DNA of 64,000 nt, from contig CM030366.1 in NCBI GenBank assembly GCA_017893485.1, positions 73,060,227 through 73,124,226 of the forward strand, in the 5' to 3' direction. Shown one piece after another: positions 12,141-21,801 of this stretch. The translations under genes and the position numbers were made by a program. The DNA comes from Hemerocallis citrina. Lineage: Eukaryota > Streptophyta > Magnoliopsida > Asparagales > Asphodelaceae. Numbering within the stretch: the first letter of the stretch is position 1; each line of letters begins with the position of its first letter. The notes beneath the pieces are model-generated. The model was not told where the DNA came from. It saw only the letters and a list, made by a program, of their open reading frames with translations, and ran no database searches.

Positions 12141-14971
12141 ATGGATAGGGCTCAGTCCGGCTCGTCGGCGTCGACCTCCAGGGAGGGGCCGGTAGGCGAG
12201 GAGGAGGTTGTACACAATGTGAAGCCATTGCGATCTCGGAGGCATTTCGTGGTGGAAAGCAGCGACTCTGAGGAGGGGGGCGGTTGTTCAGACGAAGTCC
12301 GGACCCTAGGGTTGGCTTCCGGAGAGGAAGATGGCTCCGAGGGAGATGGCTCCGGGTCTCTGAATCCGCCCGCTCTGGGGCGTTTGTCTACACCTTCGCC
12401 GGAACGGACTAAGAGGAGGAGGGCTCCGAAGAAGAAGGGATCGAGGATTGGCGGCCCGAGCGACTCGGTGATAGGGTCGTCTGCACAACCCCAGTCTTTC
12501 CGTCGCTACCCCGACGATCTCTCAGATAAGGAGTCCTCGGGGGTCCAGCCGTCGTCGTCAAGTCGGAAGAGGTTGAAGGTGGACGCATCCCCGACCGTTC
12601 TGGAGGCAAGCGACTTGGGGGCTCTGCAGTTGGCCTACTACATAGGGCCCAGTTATGAGCTTATGCTGCCGAGTTCTACTCTTCGGCCGACCGATCCCCT
12701 GCCGGATAGGTATTGTATCTTCCCTGTGGACGCCTTTATCTCCGGCCTGAGGCTGCCCATCCATCCATTCGTTCGGGAGGTGTTAAATTGGTCGTCCCTG
12801 GCGCCGATGCAGTTTGGGCCGAACTCCTGGAAGCAGATCATCTGCTTCGTGCTGTTGTGCGAGGAACAGAGGGTACCCCTGCGGCTGAGCGTGTTCCGAG
12901 CGATGTTGTTGATCGGCTCATCGGCAGAAGGAGTATACTATATCTCGCCTCGAGGTAAGGCGAAGGTTGTCCACGGTCATCCAGATTCCATCAAGTTCTG
13001 GAAGAAAAAGTATCTGGTGATCCGGAGTGAGGATCCTTGGGCTATCCCTACTCGGTGGAACCATTCTAAGCCGAGCTACGCAGCACCGGGGCCGGGGGAC
13101 TTGACGGCGGAGGAGTGGAGACTCGTTGAGCGTCTCCGTCTGTCGTATAGCATCAATTGGGGGAAGGTGACGGAGGCCCATCTGGCGAGCGTCGGACTGA
13201 GCCCTAGCCCGGCCGTGCCTCGTACGTGGTTGTTTCTTTCCTCTCACTCCTCTTGTACTTTCTTGCTCATTTGTTCTTAATGGATCTTTTTACAGAAATG
13301 GATGAAGAGTCGATTAAGGCACTGAGGCTCGCCATGAAGAAGAAGAAGGCCGAGAAGAAGGATGTCGTGGCGAAGACGACCGAGTTGTCCCAGGTGGTCT
13401 CCGAGGCCCCTATTCAGCCGAGGATGAAAAGGACTCGATCGGAGACGGGTGGGGACGCGGTGGTCCAGGGGGGTTCGGATCAGGGTACGGCCGCCGACCT
13501 TGATAAGGGGAAGGGTCCCCTGGTGGATCCTGGACTAGAGGAGAGACTTCGGCGAAGGTGGGTGCCGGATTGGTCGATCCGCGAGGGTGATTGCCTGGTC
13601 CGGGGGCGCCAGGCCGTGGAGGTTGCAGATAAGCTGGCGACCCCTTGGGACCGTTCGGATATGAAGTCCCAGACCCTGGACGAGGCGTACGTGCGTCTTG
13701 CGCAGGCCACTGTGCTGGTAAGTCAATCGACCCCCCTAGCTTTCGGGTTATGTTTGTTTAAGGAAGATTTCTTAGTAGTGTCTGGCTATGGCAGGCGACC
13801 GTGCAGGGGGCCCATGTGAGGGGCCTCTACGAGGCGGCGTTGCAGCGAGAGCGAGACCGGGCCGACAAGGCCGAGCAGGAGGTGTCGGAATTGAAGGGAG
13901 AGCTCGAAGGCTCTCGTAAGAAGGAGGCGGAGACGAAGGCGGCTTTTGACAAGGAGAAGGAGGAATGGGCGAAGGCGAGGGTGGCTCAGGAGAAGATGTC
14001 GGAGAAGGAGAAGAAAGAAGTGACTGAGTCGTGCCAGATCCTGGTGATCAAAGCTCAGGATAGCAGTTATGCAAAGGCACTCAGCCATGTGAGGCACTTT
14101 TATCCGACTATCGACCTGTCCAACCTCGAGTATGATATGGAGATTGAGGGGACACCGAAGACCCCTGGCGGACAAGGGTCCGATGATAAACCGGTAGCCG
14201 ACCCCCCTACGGATCCGGCTGACATTGAGGTGAGAAAACCAGCTGTATAATTTTTGTCCTTCTTTTTCCTTCTCTCGATTGTATTTGCCTTCCGCGGACT
14301 GGCCACCGCATTTTTTGTATGGGGAAACTGAATTTATAAAAAGAGGGTTTTTGGCTGGCTAAGTGTTCCAACTTTGAAGAATTTCTGAACCTCTTTGCTT
14401 ATATGTCTTGAGTGGGCTGGTTCTCTTGTAGGTTACGGCTCCCCTTCCTGAGGTGGACCCCCTTCGTTCCGACGTGGCGTGGCTTCGGGGCAAGGTCGAG
14501 GCCTTAGAGGCCACTTTGGTTCGGTATCGAAAGAGGGCTCGCGACACTGATGCGGCCTTCCATTATTACAGGAACAAGTCTCAAGCCCTAAGTGAGGAGG
14601 CGAGCTGGCTGAGGAGGGCGATGGTGGATCGGGAGCTAGGGGGCGTTGGTCTTGGATATACCATGTCAAGTTCCTCGGTGCAGAGGCCTTCCTCTGAGAA
14701 GCTACTTCGCGACGTGATAGTGGAGAAGAAGATGGAGATACACCGCTATAGGACTATGTTGGGTGTTTCGACATCTTCCTCGAGGGGTCGGCGAGCAGAG
14801 GGGGCTCCCTCGGCGTTGCAACTGATGGAACGCATGCGATCCGTGGATGCCCAGAGCTCCGTGGCCGGGGTGTCGACTGTGGCAGAACCGAAGGACCGTC
14901 ATGACGAAGAGAGAGTTCCAAGTCGTTTGGTCGGAGTGATTCCGCCCTTCGCCGGATCCGAGGGGCCCTAA
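12141..14971 (+). CDS. Antisense extra gene of Tat element, gypsy-type 'transposase_28'-like protein
   Basis: Four exons join in frame: 12141-13221, 13296-13717, 13795-14229 and 14432-14971, giving 825 aa. All introns are short and GT-AG. Residues 1-150 are acidic and serine-rich with a basic cluster (TKRRRAPKKKG), a likely nuclear signal. Residues about 170-330 carry a conserved block (DAFISGLRLPIHPFV, FGPNSWKQIICFVLLC, GVYYISPR) that I recognise as the 'putative gypsy type transposon' family, PF04195. Exon 3 is strongly charged and predicted coiled coil; exon 4 also has heptad-like helices. The gene is transcribed against pol and converges on it, with only 435 bp between stop codons. Extra antisense frames here are known for Tat elements; their function is unknown. 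The last intron is the least certain: read-through would stop at 14250. Confidence 0.8.
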
Positions 14972-15025
14972 GTCGGCGATTCCCTTTAGTTTGAGATGAG
15001 TGGAGTGGTCCTGTAACGGTATTTG

Positions 15026-15065
15026 TTTGTTTTCTCCGCACAAAAATAAAAGAGTATGAATAAAG
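15026..15065 (+). terminator. Likely poly(A) signal region of the antisense gene
   Basis: AATAAA-type hexamers lie in the AT-rich segment about 75-95 bases after the stop at 14971 (AAAATAAAAG near 15044 and GAATAAAG near 15057). They precede the convergent stop of the polyprotein at 15406. A G-run of 16 or more follows at about 15323-15338. The assignment rests on motif and position only. Confidence 0.45.
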
Positions 15066-15405
15066 CTTTCTTTTCCTTCTTTGCTCTGGCTAGCGGGGCG
15101 GTGCAGAAGGATGACCTGGCGAGGTTGGGCTCCGTCGATTCGTGAGGGATCGATGCGGGGCGACAGGGAGACCTCCGGTCCGGAGTTGGGTCGACCCTGC
15201 CGAGGCATTTGGGGATGAGACCCGAGTGAGAACCCAGGTGCCGCCCCCATTGCCCGGTACCGGGTCGGAGTTGCCGAGGTATTTAACTTTTGATAAAAAG
15301 AGACTTCTTTAATACCAGACAGGGGGGGGGGGGGGGGGTCGCTGAAGCGGCCCTTTACACATGAATGTTTACAAAAGTTTTAATTTGCTTAAGCCATGCT
15401 AGAAC

Positions 15406-18400
15406 CTAAGCTTGCTCTCCCAGGAATTTCATGAGGTGCTCAGCGTTCCAGGGTCGGCTGATGGGTCGGTCGTTCATATCCGTCAGTCGGTATGTACCAG
15501 GGCGTACAGCCTCGACTACGCGGTATGGGCCTTCCCAGTTGGGAGCCAGTTTCCTCTTCTTGGTTGGATCAGAGACAGATAGCTTTCGCAAAACCAGGTC
15601 CCCTGCCTGGATGCTGGTGAGGCGGACTTTCTTGTTGTAAAATCTCTTGATCCGTTGCTGATAAATTCTCCTTCGGACCGCGGACTTCTCTCGTACTTCG
15701 GCGACGAGGTCCAGGTTAGCCCTCAGGGCGGACGCATTGTCGTCTTCATCGAAGGCTATGATCCGGGGAGAAGGTAATCCGACCTCGACGGGGATGACTG
15801 CCTCGGTCCCATAGGTCAGATTGAATGGCGTCTCCCCCGTGGGGATCCTCTGCGTGGTTCGGTGTGCCCATAGTACGCTGGGCAGCTCCTCAACCCATAG
15901 CCCTTTGGGGGAATTGTCAAGGCGCTTTTTGAGGCCGTCGAGGATTTGCCTGTTCGCATTCTCCGCTTGGCCGTTAGACTGAGGGTGGCAAATGGCGGAG
16001 AAACGCTGCTGGATGCCGATGTCCTCACAGAAAGATTGGAAGTTCTGCCCTTGGAACTGGGTTCCGTTGTCCGTGACGAGGATTCGGGGGATCCCGAATC
16101 GACAAATGATGTTCTTCCAAAAGAACTGTTGCACTTGGCGCTCGGTGATGCTGGATAGTGGTTCGGCTTCGATCCACTTGGTGAAGTAGTCGATGGCGAC
16201 AATCAGGAATTTCTTTTGCCCTACCGCTGGGGGGAAGGGCCCCACAAGGTCCATACCCCACATGGCGAAGGGCGTAGGGCTCGCCAGGGATCGGAGGTTG
16301 GCTTGAGGAAGCCTTTTGATAGGGGAGAATCTTTGGCAGGGGCCGCACCTCTTGACTAAGTCTTGTGAGTCTTGGAGCATGGTGGGCCAATAGTACCCTT
16401 GATTCAGGGCCTTTCGGGCAAGTGTCCTACTCCCCATGTGGCATCCGCCGATCCCCTCGTGCAGGTCTTTGAGGGCGTAGCGGGCCTCGTCCCTGGCGAG
16501 GCAGCGGAGGTATGGTTTGCCGTCGGCCAAGGTGTACGAGCGCTTGAAGAGGATGTTATCGATCATGACGAACCTTTCAGCTCGGATTCTGATTCGTCTG
16601 GCCTCGGCTTTGTCTTCAGGGAGCTCGGCCGTGCTTAAGAATTTTCGGATGGGAGTGGTCCAGTCGTCCGGACCGGTCCCCTCTTGCACACACATCGCTT
16701 CCGGCTCTGGGCTATTGATGCTTGGCTCCAAGAGTACCTCGACGAGCACCGTACGATCGAGACCCTCGAAGGAAGAAGAGGCAAGTTTGGATAGCGCGTC
16801 GGCTTGGGCGTTCTGTTCCCTTGGGACTCTGACGACCGCAGCGCCGTCGAAGAACGCCAAGAGTCGTCGGACTGCCGCCAAATATCTCATCATTCGGTCG
16901 TCACGGGCTTCGTACTCCCCGGTGATTTGATGGACCACGAGCTGAGAGTCGCTAAATGCCCGGATTCGCTTGGCACCGGCTCGGTGGGCGAGGGTCAATC
17001 CAGCGATCATGGCCTCGTATTCTGCCTCGTTGTTGGAGGCTGGAAAGTTGAGGCGCAGGGAGTATTGAAGTAGGAATTGGTCGGGGCCACGAAGGATGAC
17101 GCCCGCCCCACTCCCCGTTTCGCATGACGAGCTGTCAACAAAGACCTCCCAGGTCGGATCCAGTTCTTCTATGTCAGGTTGCTCGGAGACGGTGCATTCA
17201 GTTATGAACTCGGCGAGGGCCTGTCCTTTAATGGCCGCCCTGGGACGATAGCTAATGTCGAACTGGCTCAGCTCGATCGACCATTTGACTAATCGGCCGG
17301 AGTTTTCGGGCTTGTGGAGGACAGTCTTCAGTGGTTGGTCGGTCAGTACTTGGACGGAGTGGGCCTGGGAGTAAGGTCGAAGTTTTCGGGCGGCCATAAC
17401 CAGGGCATAGGCCACCTTCTCTATCTTCGCGTATCTTGTCTCGGCCGTGTGCAGTACTTTGCTCACATAGTACAGTGGTTTCTGAACTCCTTCCTCCTCT
17501 CGGACGAGGACGGCGCTGAGGGCGCAGTCCGAGGCGGACAGGTAGAGCCAAAGCGGCTCGCCCGGCTCGGGCTTGCTGAGGAGAGGCGGGTTGGCGAGGT
17601 ATTGCTTCAGCTGTTCGAAGGCTTCTTGTTGATGGGTACCCCACTCGAAGCCCCCTTTCCCGCGCAAGGCTTTGAAGAAGGGGAGAGATTTCTCCCCTGA
17701 CTTGGAGAGAAAACGGCCGATCGCCGCCAACCGACCTGTGAGCCTCTGAATCTCTTTGACATTCCGGGGCGGGGACATGTTAATGATGGCCTGTATTTTT
17801 TCGGGGTTTGCCTCAATGCCGCGCTGGCTGACAATGAATCCTAAGAACTTCCCCGTGGAGACGCCGAAGGCGCATTTAGCCGGGTTGAGCCTCATGTTGT
17901 GGCGTCGGAGGACACCGAAGGCTTCCTCGAGGTCGGCGACGTGATCCATCCCAGCCCGGCTCTTGACAAGCATGTCGTCTACGTAAACTTCTACGTTGCG
18001 GCCGATCAGGTCCTTGAAGACTCTGTTGACGAGTCGCTGGTACGTGGCTCCGGCGTTTTTCAGCCCGAAAGGCATAACACGGTAACAATAAAGACCTTGG
18101 TCGGTGACGAACGAGGTCTTGGAGATGTCTGGTGGAAACATCCGGATCTGGTTGTACCCCGAGAACGCGTCCATGAAGGACAGCAGCTCGTGCCCTGAGG
18201 TCGCGTCTATTAAAGCGTCGATGCGCGGGAGGGGGAAAGGATCTTTTGGACATGCTTTGTTAAGGTCCGTGAAGTCAATGCAGATTCGCCAACCCCCTGT
18301 CGCTTTCTTCACCATGACGACATTGGCCAACCACTCAGGGTAGCTAACTTCCTGGATGAATCGAGCGGACAAGAGCTTGTCCACTTCTGTTTTTACAATT

Positions 18401-19668
18401 TGTTGCCTCTCCGGGGCGACTTTGCGCCTTTTTTGGATGATCGGTTTGGAGTCAGGGAGGACGCTCAGTCGGTGCATGATCAAGTCTTCGGAGATCCCGG
18501 GCATATCGGAGGGCTTCCAAGCGAAGAGATCAACGTTGCGGCGGACGCAAGCGATGATGCCTGTCTTCAGGTCTTCGGCGAGTGAGCAGCTCACCTGGAA
18601 CCATTTTGACTCATCCTCGGTGTCGAATAGGACCTCCTCCAGCTCGTCAACGGGCTCGGGAGCGGGGCCGTCTCTCTCGGGTTCGAGTTCAACGGCGCTG
18701 AGGGGGAGTACGCCCCTTCCCCCGGTGGCGACGCCACATGACCGTGCTGCTTCGACGCTGTCTCGGACGATGCTGACCCCTTGGGGGGGGAGTTTAAGTT
18801 TCAGATGGTGGGCCGAAGGTATCGCCTGAAGAGAGTTTAGCCCGGGCCGGCCGAGGATGGCGTTGTAGGCCGCCTTGACGTGGATGACCATGAAATCCAA
18901 GGACTCGGTCCTCTCGTCAGGGGCCGATCCAGCGGTGACGTCGAGGGTAATAATTCCCTCCACTACGACCGGGACGCCCGAAAATTTGAGCAACGTGCAT
19001 CCTGCTGGTTTGAGTTTCCCTCTAGATAATCTGAGACTTTCGAAGGTTCTGAGGAAGAGAATATTTACCGAGTTGTCGTCGTCAACAAGGATTCGGCGAA
19101 CCTCACAATTGGCCATGTGGAGGCTAACGACGAGGGCCTCGCAGTGGGGTAGGTGAACTCCTTCGGGGTCCTCTCCTGAGAAGGAGATTGGCCGCGGTTG
19201 TAGCTCGGGAGAGGGGCCGTACTGAATAGCGTTCGTCCCCTGGGTGAAGGTTCTTTGGGAAGTATCAGATTCTCCCCCTACCGGCACCCCGTGGATATAG
19301 TGTAGGGTGAATGGCGTATCCATGGATACCTCGGATTCGGGATCCTGACCCTGGGTGCGGTTTGGATTAGGGTTCGGGGTTGATGATCCCCGGTTCCTAT
19401 CACCTTGCCGACCCCGTGGGCCGTCATCCCGGTGGGTCTGCCTCGGATGGTTCGGGGCCGAGTTGGAAGCGGCCCTTCCCCAGTTGTGGGTAATCTTGCG
19501 GTTGAGGATTACTCCTCGGAGGTCGGACTGGGCTGGCCAGCCGACGCTCCTTTGGGACTCCCGAGGGGGAGCCTTGTATTTCGACGTGCGTGGTCTGGCT
19601 TTATCAGTGGGTGGGGGCGAGTCCCGTTGGTTGACGGAGGAAGCAGCCCCCTTGCCTTTGGAGGCCAT
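15406..19668 (-). CDS. Tat polyprotein: protease, RT, RNase H, archaeal-type RNase H, integrase; Gag capsid missing
   Basis: A single open frame of 1420 aa starts at the ATG at 19668 (MASKGKG); the frame is open further upstream into the primer-binding site but without an ATG. Residues 1-130 are a basic, proline-rich tail. The capsid and the zinc knuckle expected next are absent, and the frame jumps to the pre-protease linker. Protease is at about 170-300; its active-site motif reads VDDDNSVN where related copies have VDNGSSVN, so the glycine is lost. RT is at about 390-615 with YVDD at 562-565. A degenerate RNase H follows, then the Tat-specific archaeal-type RNase H (about 840-965, with FVDSSS, NEAEYEA, SDSQLV, ADALSKLA). 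Integrase has the HHCC zinc region and D-D-E segments (GMDLVGP, TDNGTQF, NGQAENA). There are no stops or frameshifts. Confidence 0.92.
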   Translation of the reverse strand: MASKGKGAASSVNQRDSPPPTDKARPRTSKYKAPPRESQRSVGWPAQSDLRGVILNRKITHNWGRAASNSAPNHPRQTHRDDGPRGRQGDRNRGSSTPNPNPNRTQGQDPESEVSMDTPFTLHYIHGVPVGGESDTSQRTFTQGTNAIQYGPSPELQPRPISFSGEDPEGVHLPHCEALVVSLHMANCEVRRILVDDDNSVNILFLRTFESLRLSRGKLKPAGCTLLKFSGVPVVVEGIITLDVTAGSAPDERTESLDFMVIHVKAAYNAILGRPGLNSLQAIPSAHHLKLKLPPQGVSIVRDSVEAARSCGVATGGRGVLPLSAVELEPERDGPAPEPVDELEEVLFDTEDESKWFQVSCSLAEDLKTGIIACVRRNVDLFAWKPSDMPGISEDLIMHRLSVLPDSKPIIQKRRKVAPERQQIVKTEVDKLLSARFIQEVSYPEWLANVVMVKKATGGWRICIDFTDLNKACPKDPFPLPRIDALIDATSGHELLSFMDAFSGYNQIRMFPPDISKTSFVTDQGLYCYRVMPFGLKNAGATYQRLVNRVFKDLIGRNVEVYVDDMLVKSRAGMDHVADLEEAFGVLRRHNMRLNPAKCAFGVSTGKFLGFIVSQRGIEANPEKIQAIINMSPPRNVKEIQRLTGRLAAIGRFLSKSGEKSLPFFKALRGKGGFEWGTHQQEAFEQLKQYLANPPLLSKPEPGEPLWLYLSASDCALSAVLVREEEGVQKPLYYVSKVLHTAETRYAKIEKVAYALVMAARKLRPYSQAHSVQVLTDQPLKTVLHKPENSGRLVKWSIELSQFDISYRPRAAIKGQALAEFITECTVSEQPDIEELDPTWEVFVDSSSCETGSGAGVILRGPDQFLLQYSLRLNFPASNNEAEYEAMIAGLTLAHRAGAKRIRAFSDSQLVVHQITGEYEARDDRMMRYLAAVRRLLAFFDGAAVVRVPREQNAQADALSKLASSSFEGLDRTVLVEVLLEPSINSPEPEAMCVQEGTGPDDWTTPIRKFLSTAELPEDKAEARRIRIRAERFVMIDNILFKRSYTLADGKPYLRCLARDEARYALKDLHEGIGGCHMGSRTLARKALNQGYYWPTMLQDSQDLVKRCGPCQRFSPIKRLPQANLRSLASPTPFAMWGMDLVGPFPPAVGQKKFLIVAIDYFTKWIEAEPLSSITERQVQQFFWKNIICRFGIPRILVTDNGTQFQGQNFQSFCEDIGIQQRFSAICHPQSNGQAENANRQILDGLKKRLDNSPKGLWVEELPSVLWAHRTTQRIPTGETPFNLTYGTEAVIPVEVGLPSPRIIAFDEDDNASALRANLDLVAEVREKSAVRRRIYQQRIKRFYNKKVRLTSIQAGDLVLRKLSVSDPTKKRKLAPNWEGPYRVVEAVRPGTYRLTDMNDRPISRPWNAEHLMKFLGEQA

Positions 19669-19727
19669 GAGGGTTCGGCTGTCGATGGCCTTTGAGGGTC
19701 TGGGTCGGATCGGCTTCTGGAGCAGCG

Positions 19728-19745
19728 TTCCCACAGACGGCGCCA
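19728..19745 (-). promoter_or_regulatory. Primer-binding site of young Tat element
   Basis: On the minus strand the sequence TGGCGCCGTCTGTGGGAA starts at 19745, three bases after the LTR end at 19749. TGG complements the CCA tail of a tRNA, so this is where minus-strand DNA synthesis is primed. The two old Tat copies have related sites at 33335 (+) and 9594 (-). I do not assign the tRNA species. Confidence 0.85.
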
Positions 19746-19748
19746 ACC

Positions 19749-20540
19749 TGATGCTGTTTATTTCTGGGAGACGTGTGGATGCACCAGGTGTGAGTTCGGA
19801 CTCAATTTGTATTGAAGGAGATTACCGCTCGTCTGCCGATCTTCGGTTGACCTTCTGGGGCCTGCGATGGTCTCGGAAAGATGGTGAAGGCTGGGCTCGG
19901 ATCGGAAGGGTCGGATCCGAGGTCTTGTGTACCTGCAGACGGTCCTGAAACACCGGGGTTTATCCCGGCGGCGGACCCTCCGACGCTCTAGTCAGTCTTT
20001 GTGAGAGAGTAGCAATAACTAGGTATATTTAAGTGGCAAAAGATTCATTACCTCCAAAGGTGGGTGTGAGTCTAGTATTTATAGAGAATCCCAACCGGGT
20101 TTGGTTCCACTTGGGGGCCGGGTCTGGATCCGAAAGCCCATGGGCCTGACGTGGCAGAAGGCCCAGGGGGTTTAGGGCGGACGTGGCGATACCAGGAGTG
20201 GTATAGGGCTGACGTGGCGAAACCCTTGGCGGTATTTGGAGCTGACGTGGCCCATCGTGAGCCTCCTGTGCCTCTGGGGGGAATCGGAGGGCCTAGGCTG
20301 CGCCAGGTCATCCTTCTGCCCCGCCAGAGAGGGGGGACGGCCTGTGAGACTGCCCCGGATCAGACTCCGAGGGCTACTGAGGCTCGTCGGTACGAGGAGG
20401 CCAGTACCGTGAGGGCAAACACGAGGTTCGGCACCGACCCTGAAGTGGTCCGGAGCCGAACCAGGTTGTTATCTTTACTTTTCTGAGTAGGAATTGTATT
20501 GGGCCCTGGTTGGGCCTCAGGCCATTTTTACACTGTCACA
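19749..20540 (-). repeat. LTR of young Tat element (5' LTR in element direction)
   Basis: This is the partner of 10099-10890. It begins TGATGCTG and ends GTCACA on the + strand, that is TGTGAC...CATCA in the element's direction. Its minus-strand TATA box is at 20076-20084. Four internal bases differ from the other LTR, all in the direction expected from deamination of methylated cytosine. The right target duplication GCTAC is at 20541-20545. Confidence 0.93.
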
Positions 20541-20545
20541 GCTAC

Positions 20546-21137
20546 CGATGTGAAATTATTGTACTGCCTTTGAAAGCATTGAGATGTGTGCTGAGATTGT
20601 GCGGCTCTGAATTTATCTGCATCAACTATATTAATAATAATCAAAAAATTTCTCGTGAACTTTTACTGTGATATAGAAAATACCATGAAACTTTCATTAA
20701 TTTTTGAAAAAAAACCCTCTTAACTCTAAGAATTTTGAGGGAGTGTTTTTTAAGAAAAAAGTTAAGGGGTGTTTTTTGGAAAAAAAATTGAGTGTGTATT
20801 TCATTAGAAAGACATATAGTTAAAAGGGTGTTTTTCAAATTTATTCGTAGACTTATTATAAGTTTTGGAATCTTTGGATCCATTTCTAGATCCAGTAACA
20901 GCATCTACAGTCGTTGGCCATTTTTTCAAAAAATCCAAATTTTGGCAAAAAATGAGCTGTAGTCATGGGCCATTTCCCACCTTTTTGGGTTTGGGATGAA
21001 CAACCATTGGCCATATTTGAGAGACGATGTAGGATTCTGCAAATTTTGGCGATCAGAATATGATTAGTCATCCGTTGCTCAGATTCTCCGAAAATTTGTA
21101 AGGACGGTATACGATATTTTGTCCAAAATTTTTTATT
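20546..21137. other. AT-rich intergenic DNA, no gene seen
   Basis: The first bases may be the rest of the older Tat LTR that was split by the young element, since the duplication GCTAC is followed by sequence with no other assignment. The rest is AT-rich with runs of A and T and a few 'gttggccattt' like repeats (20913, 21004). No coding potential, RNA gene or intact element is seen. Confidence 0.5.
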
Positions 21138-21493
21138 TCTCTAATATTATAATTGGAGAGTTGGGGTTGTCATTTGTAGACAACCTGTAATTTGTAGACA
21201 TTCATTTAACCATCTAATCTCAACCATACATTTTTAAGTGGGAGTTATATTAACTATTTATTTACTCAACTGTTGTTAGTTACCATAATACTCTCAAAGT
21301 TCAAATTTATTTACGACATAATTATTTACAAAAGTGCCACTCATATAAAATAAAAGTTTGTGCCACCAGGGATAATTCATAAAGAGTATGTGATGAGTAA
21401 AGAGAGGTATCAGGTTCGAGGTCAGATTACGTCTTATTATTTACTATAAAATAAAATTTAATTAGAACGTGCATTGCACGTGCAAATTACTAG
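21138..21493 (+). mobile_element. Helitron-like non-autonomous element
   Basis: The proposed left end is TCTCTAATATTATAATTGG, the usual start of many plant Helitrons. The right end has a short hairpin (CGTGCATTGCACG, 21470-21482) followed 7 bases later by CTAG at 21490-21493 and then T. Helitrons end in CTRR behind such a hairpin and insert between A and T. The left boundary lacks the expected preceding A, so it is approximate. Confidence 0.55.
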
Positions 21494-21801
21494 TAAAATT
21501 AAACGCATCGGACGGGATATCCGAGATATGATATCCCGTCTAATTTGTTAAAGAAAAGGGAAATGATATCCCGTCCCAAATCTTTTTAAAAATAAAATAA
21601 ATGAAAATGAAAATGATATCCTACCCCTACTAAAAAATGGGGGAAATAATATAAAAAATATAAAATTTATGAACGAGAAGGAAAATCATCTCCATTTTTT
21701 GTTTTTTTTACACTTAAAAATCAATTTTTGGGTTTAACAACTACAACTCATTTCCAAATTTTCTATTCCTATTTACCAAATACCCAAATTTTAACTTCCA
21801 A

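Larger units (their letters stand above)
10099..20540 (-). mobile_element. Young, complete Tat-lineage Ty3/gypsy retrotransposon, 10,442 bp
   Basis: Two 792-bp direct repeats bound the element, with a perfect 5-bp target duplication outside. In the element's own direction (minus strand) the order is 5' LTR (20540-19749), primer-binding site (from 19745), polyprotein (19668-15406), antisense gene region (14971-12141), 88-bp tandem array (about 11850-11005) and 3' LTR (10890-10099). The archaeal-type second RNase H between RNase H and integrase, the antisense gene and the tandem-repeat tail are hallmarks of the Tat lineage. The capsid and nucleocapsid parts of Gag are absent. The near-identical LTRs show recent insertion, so this Gag-less form was mobile, presumably with Gag supplied in trans. 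Confidence 0.93.

Noticed and set aside
15431..19948. Several + strand open frames of 60-197 codons across the polyprotein region and LTR
   Set aside because: They are antisense shadows of a GC-rich minus-strand polyprotein; the minus frame has clear RT, RNase H and integrase motifs over its whole length.
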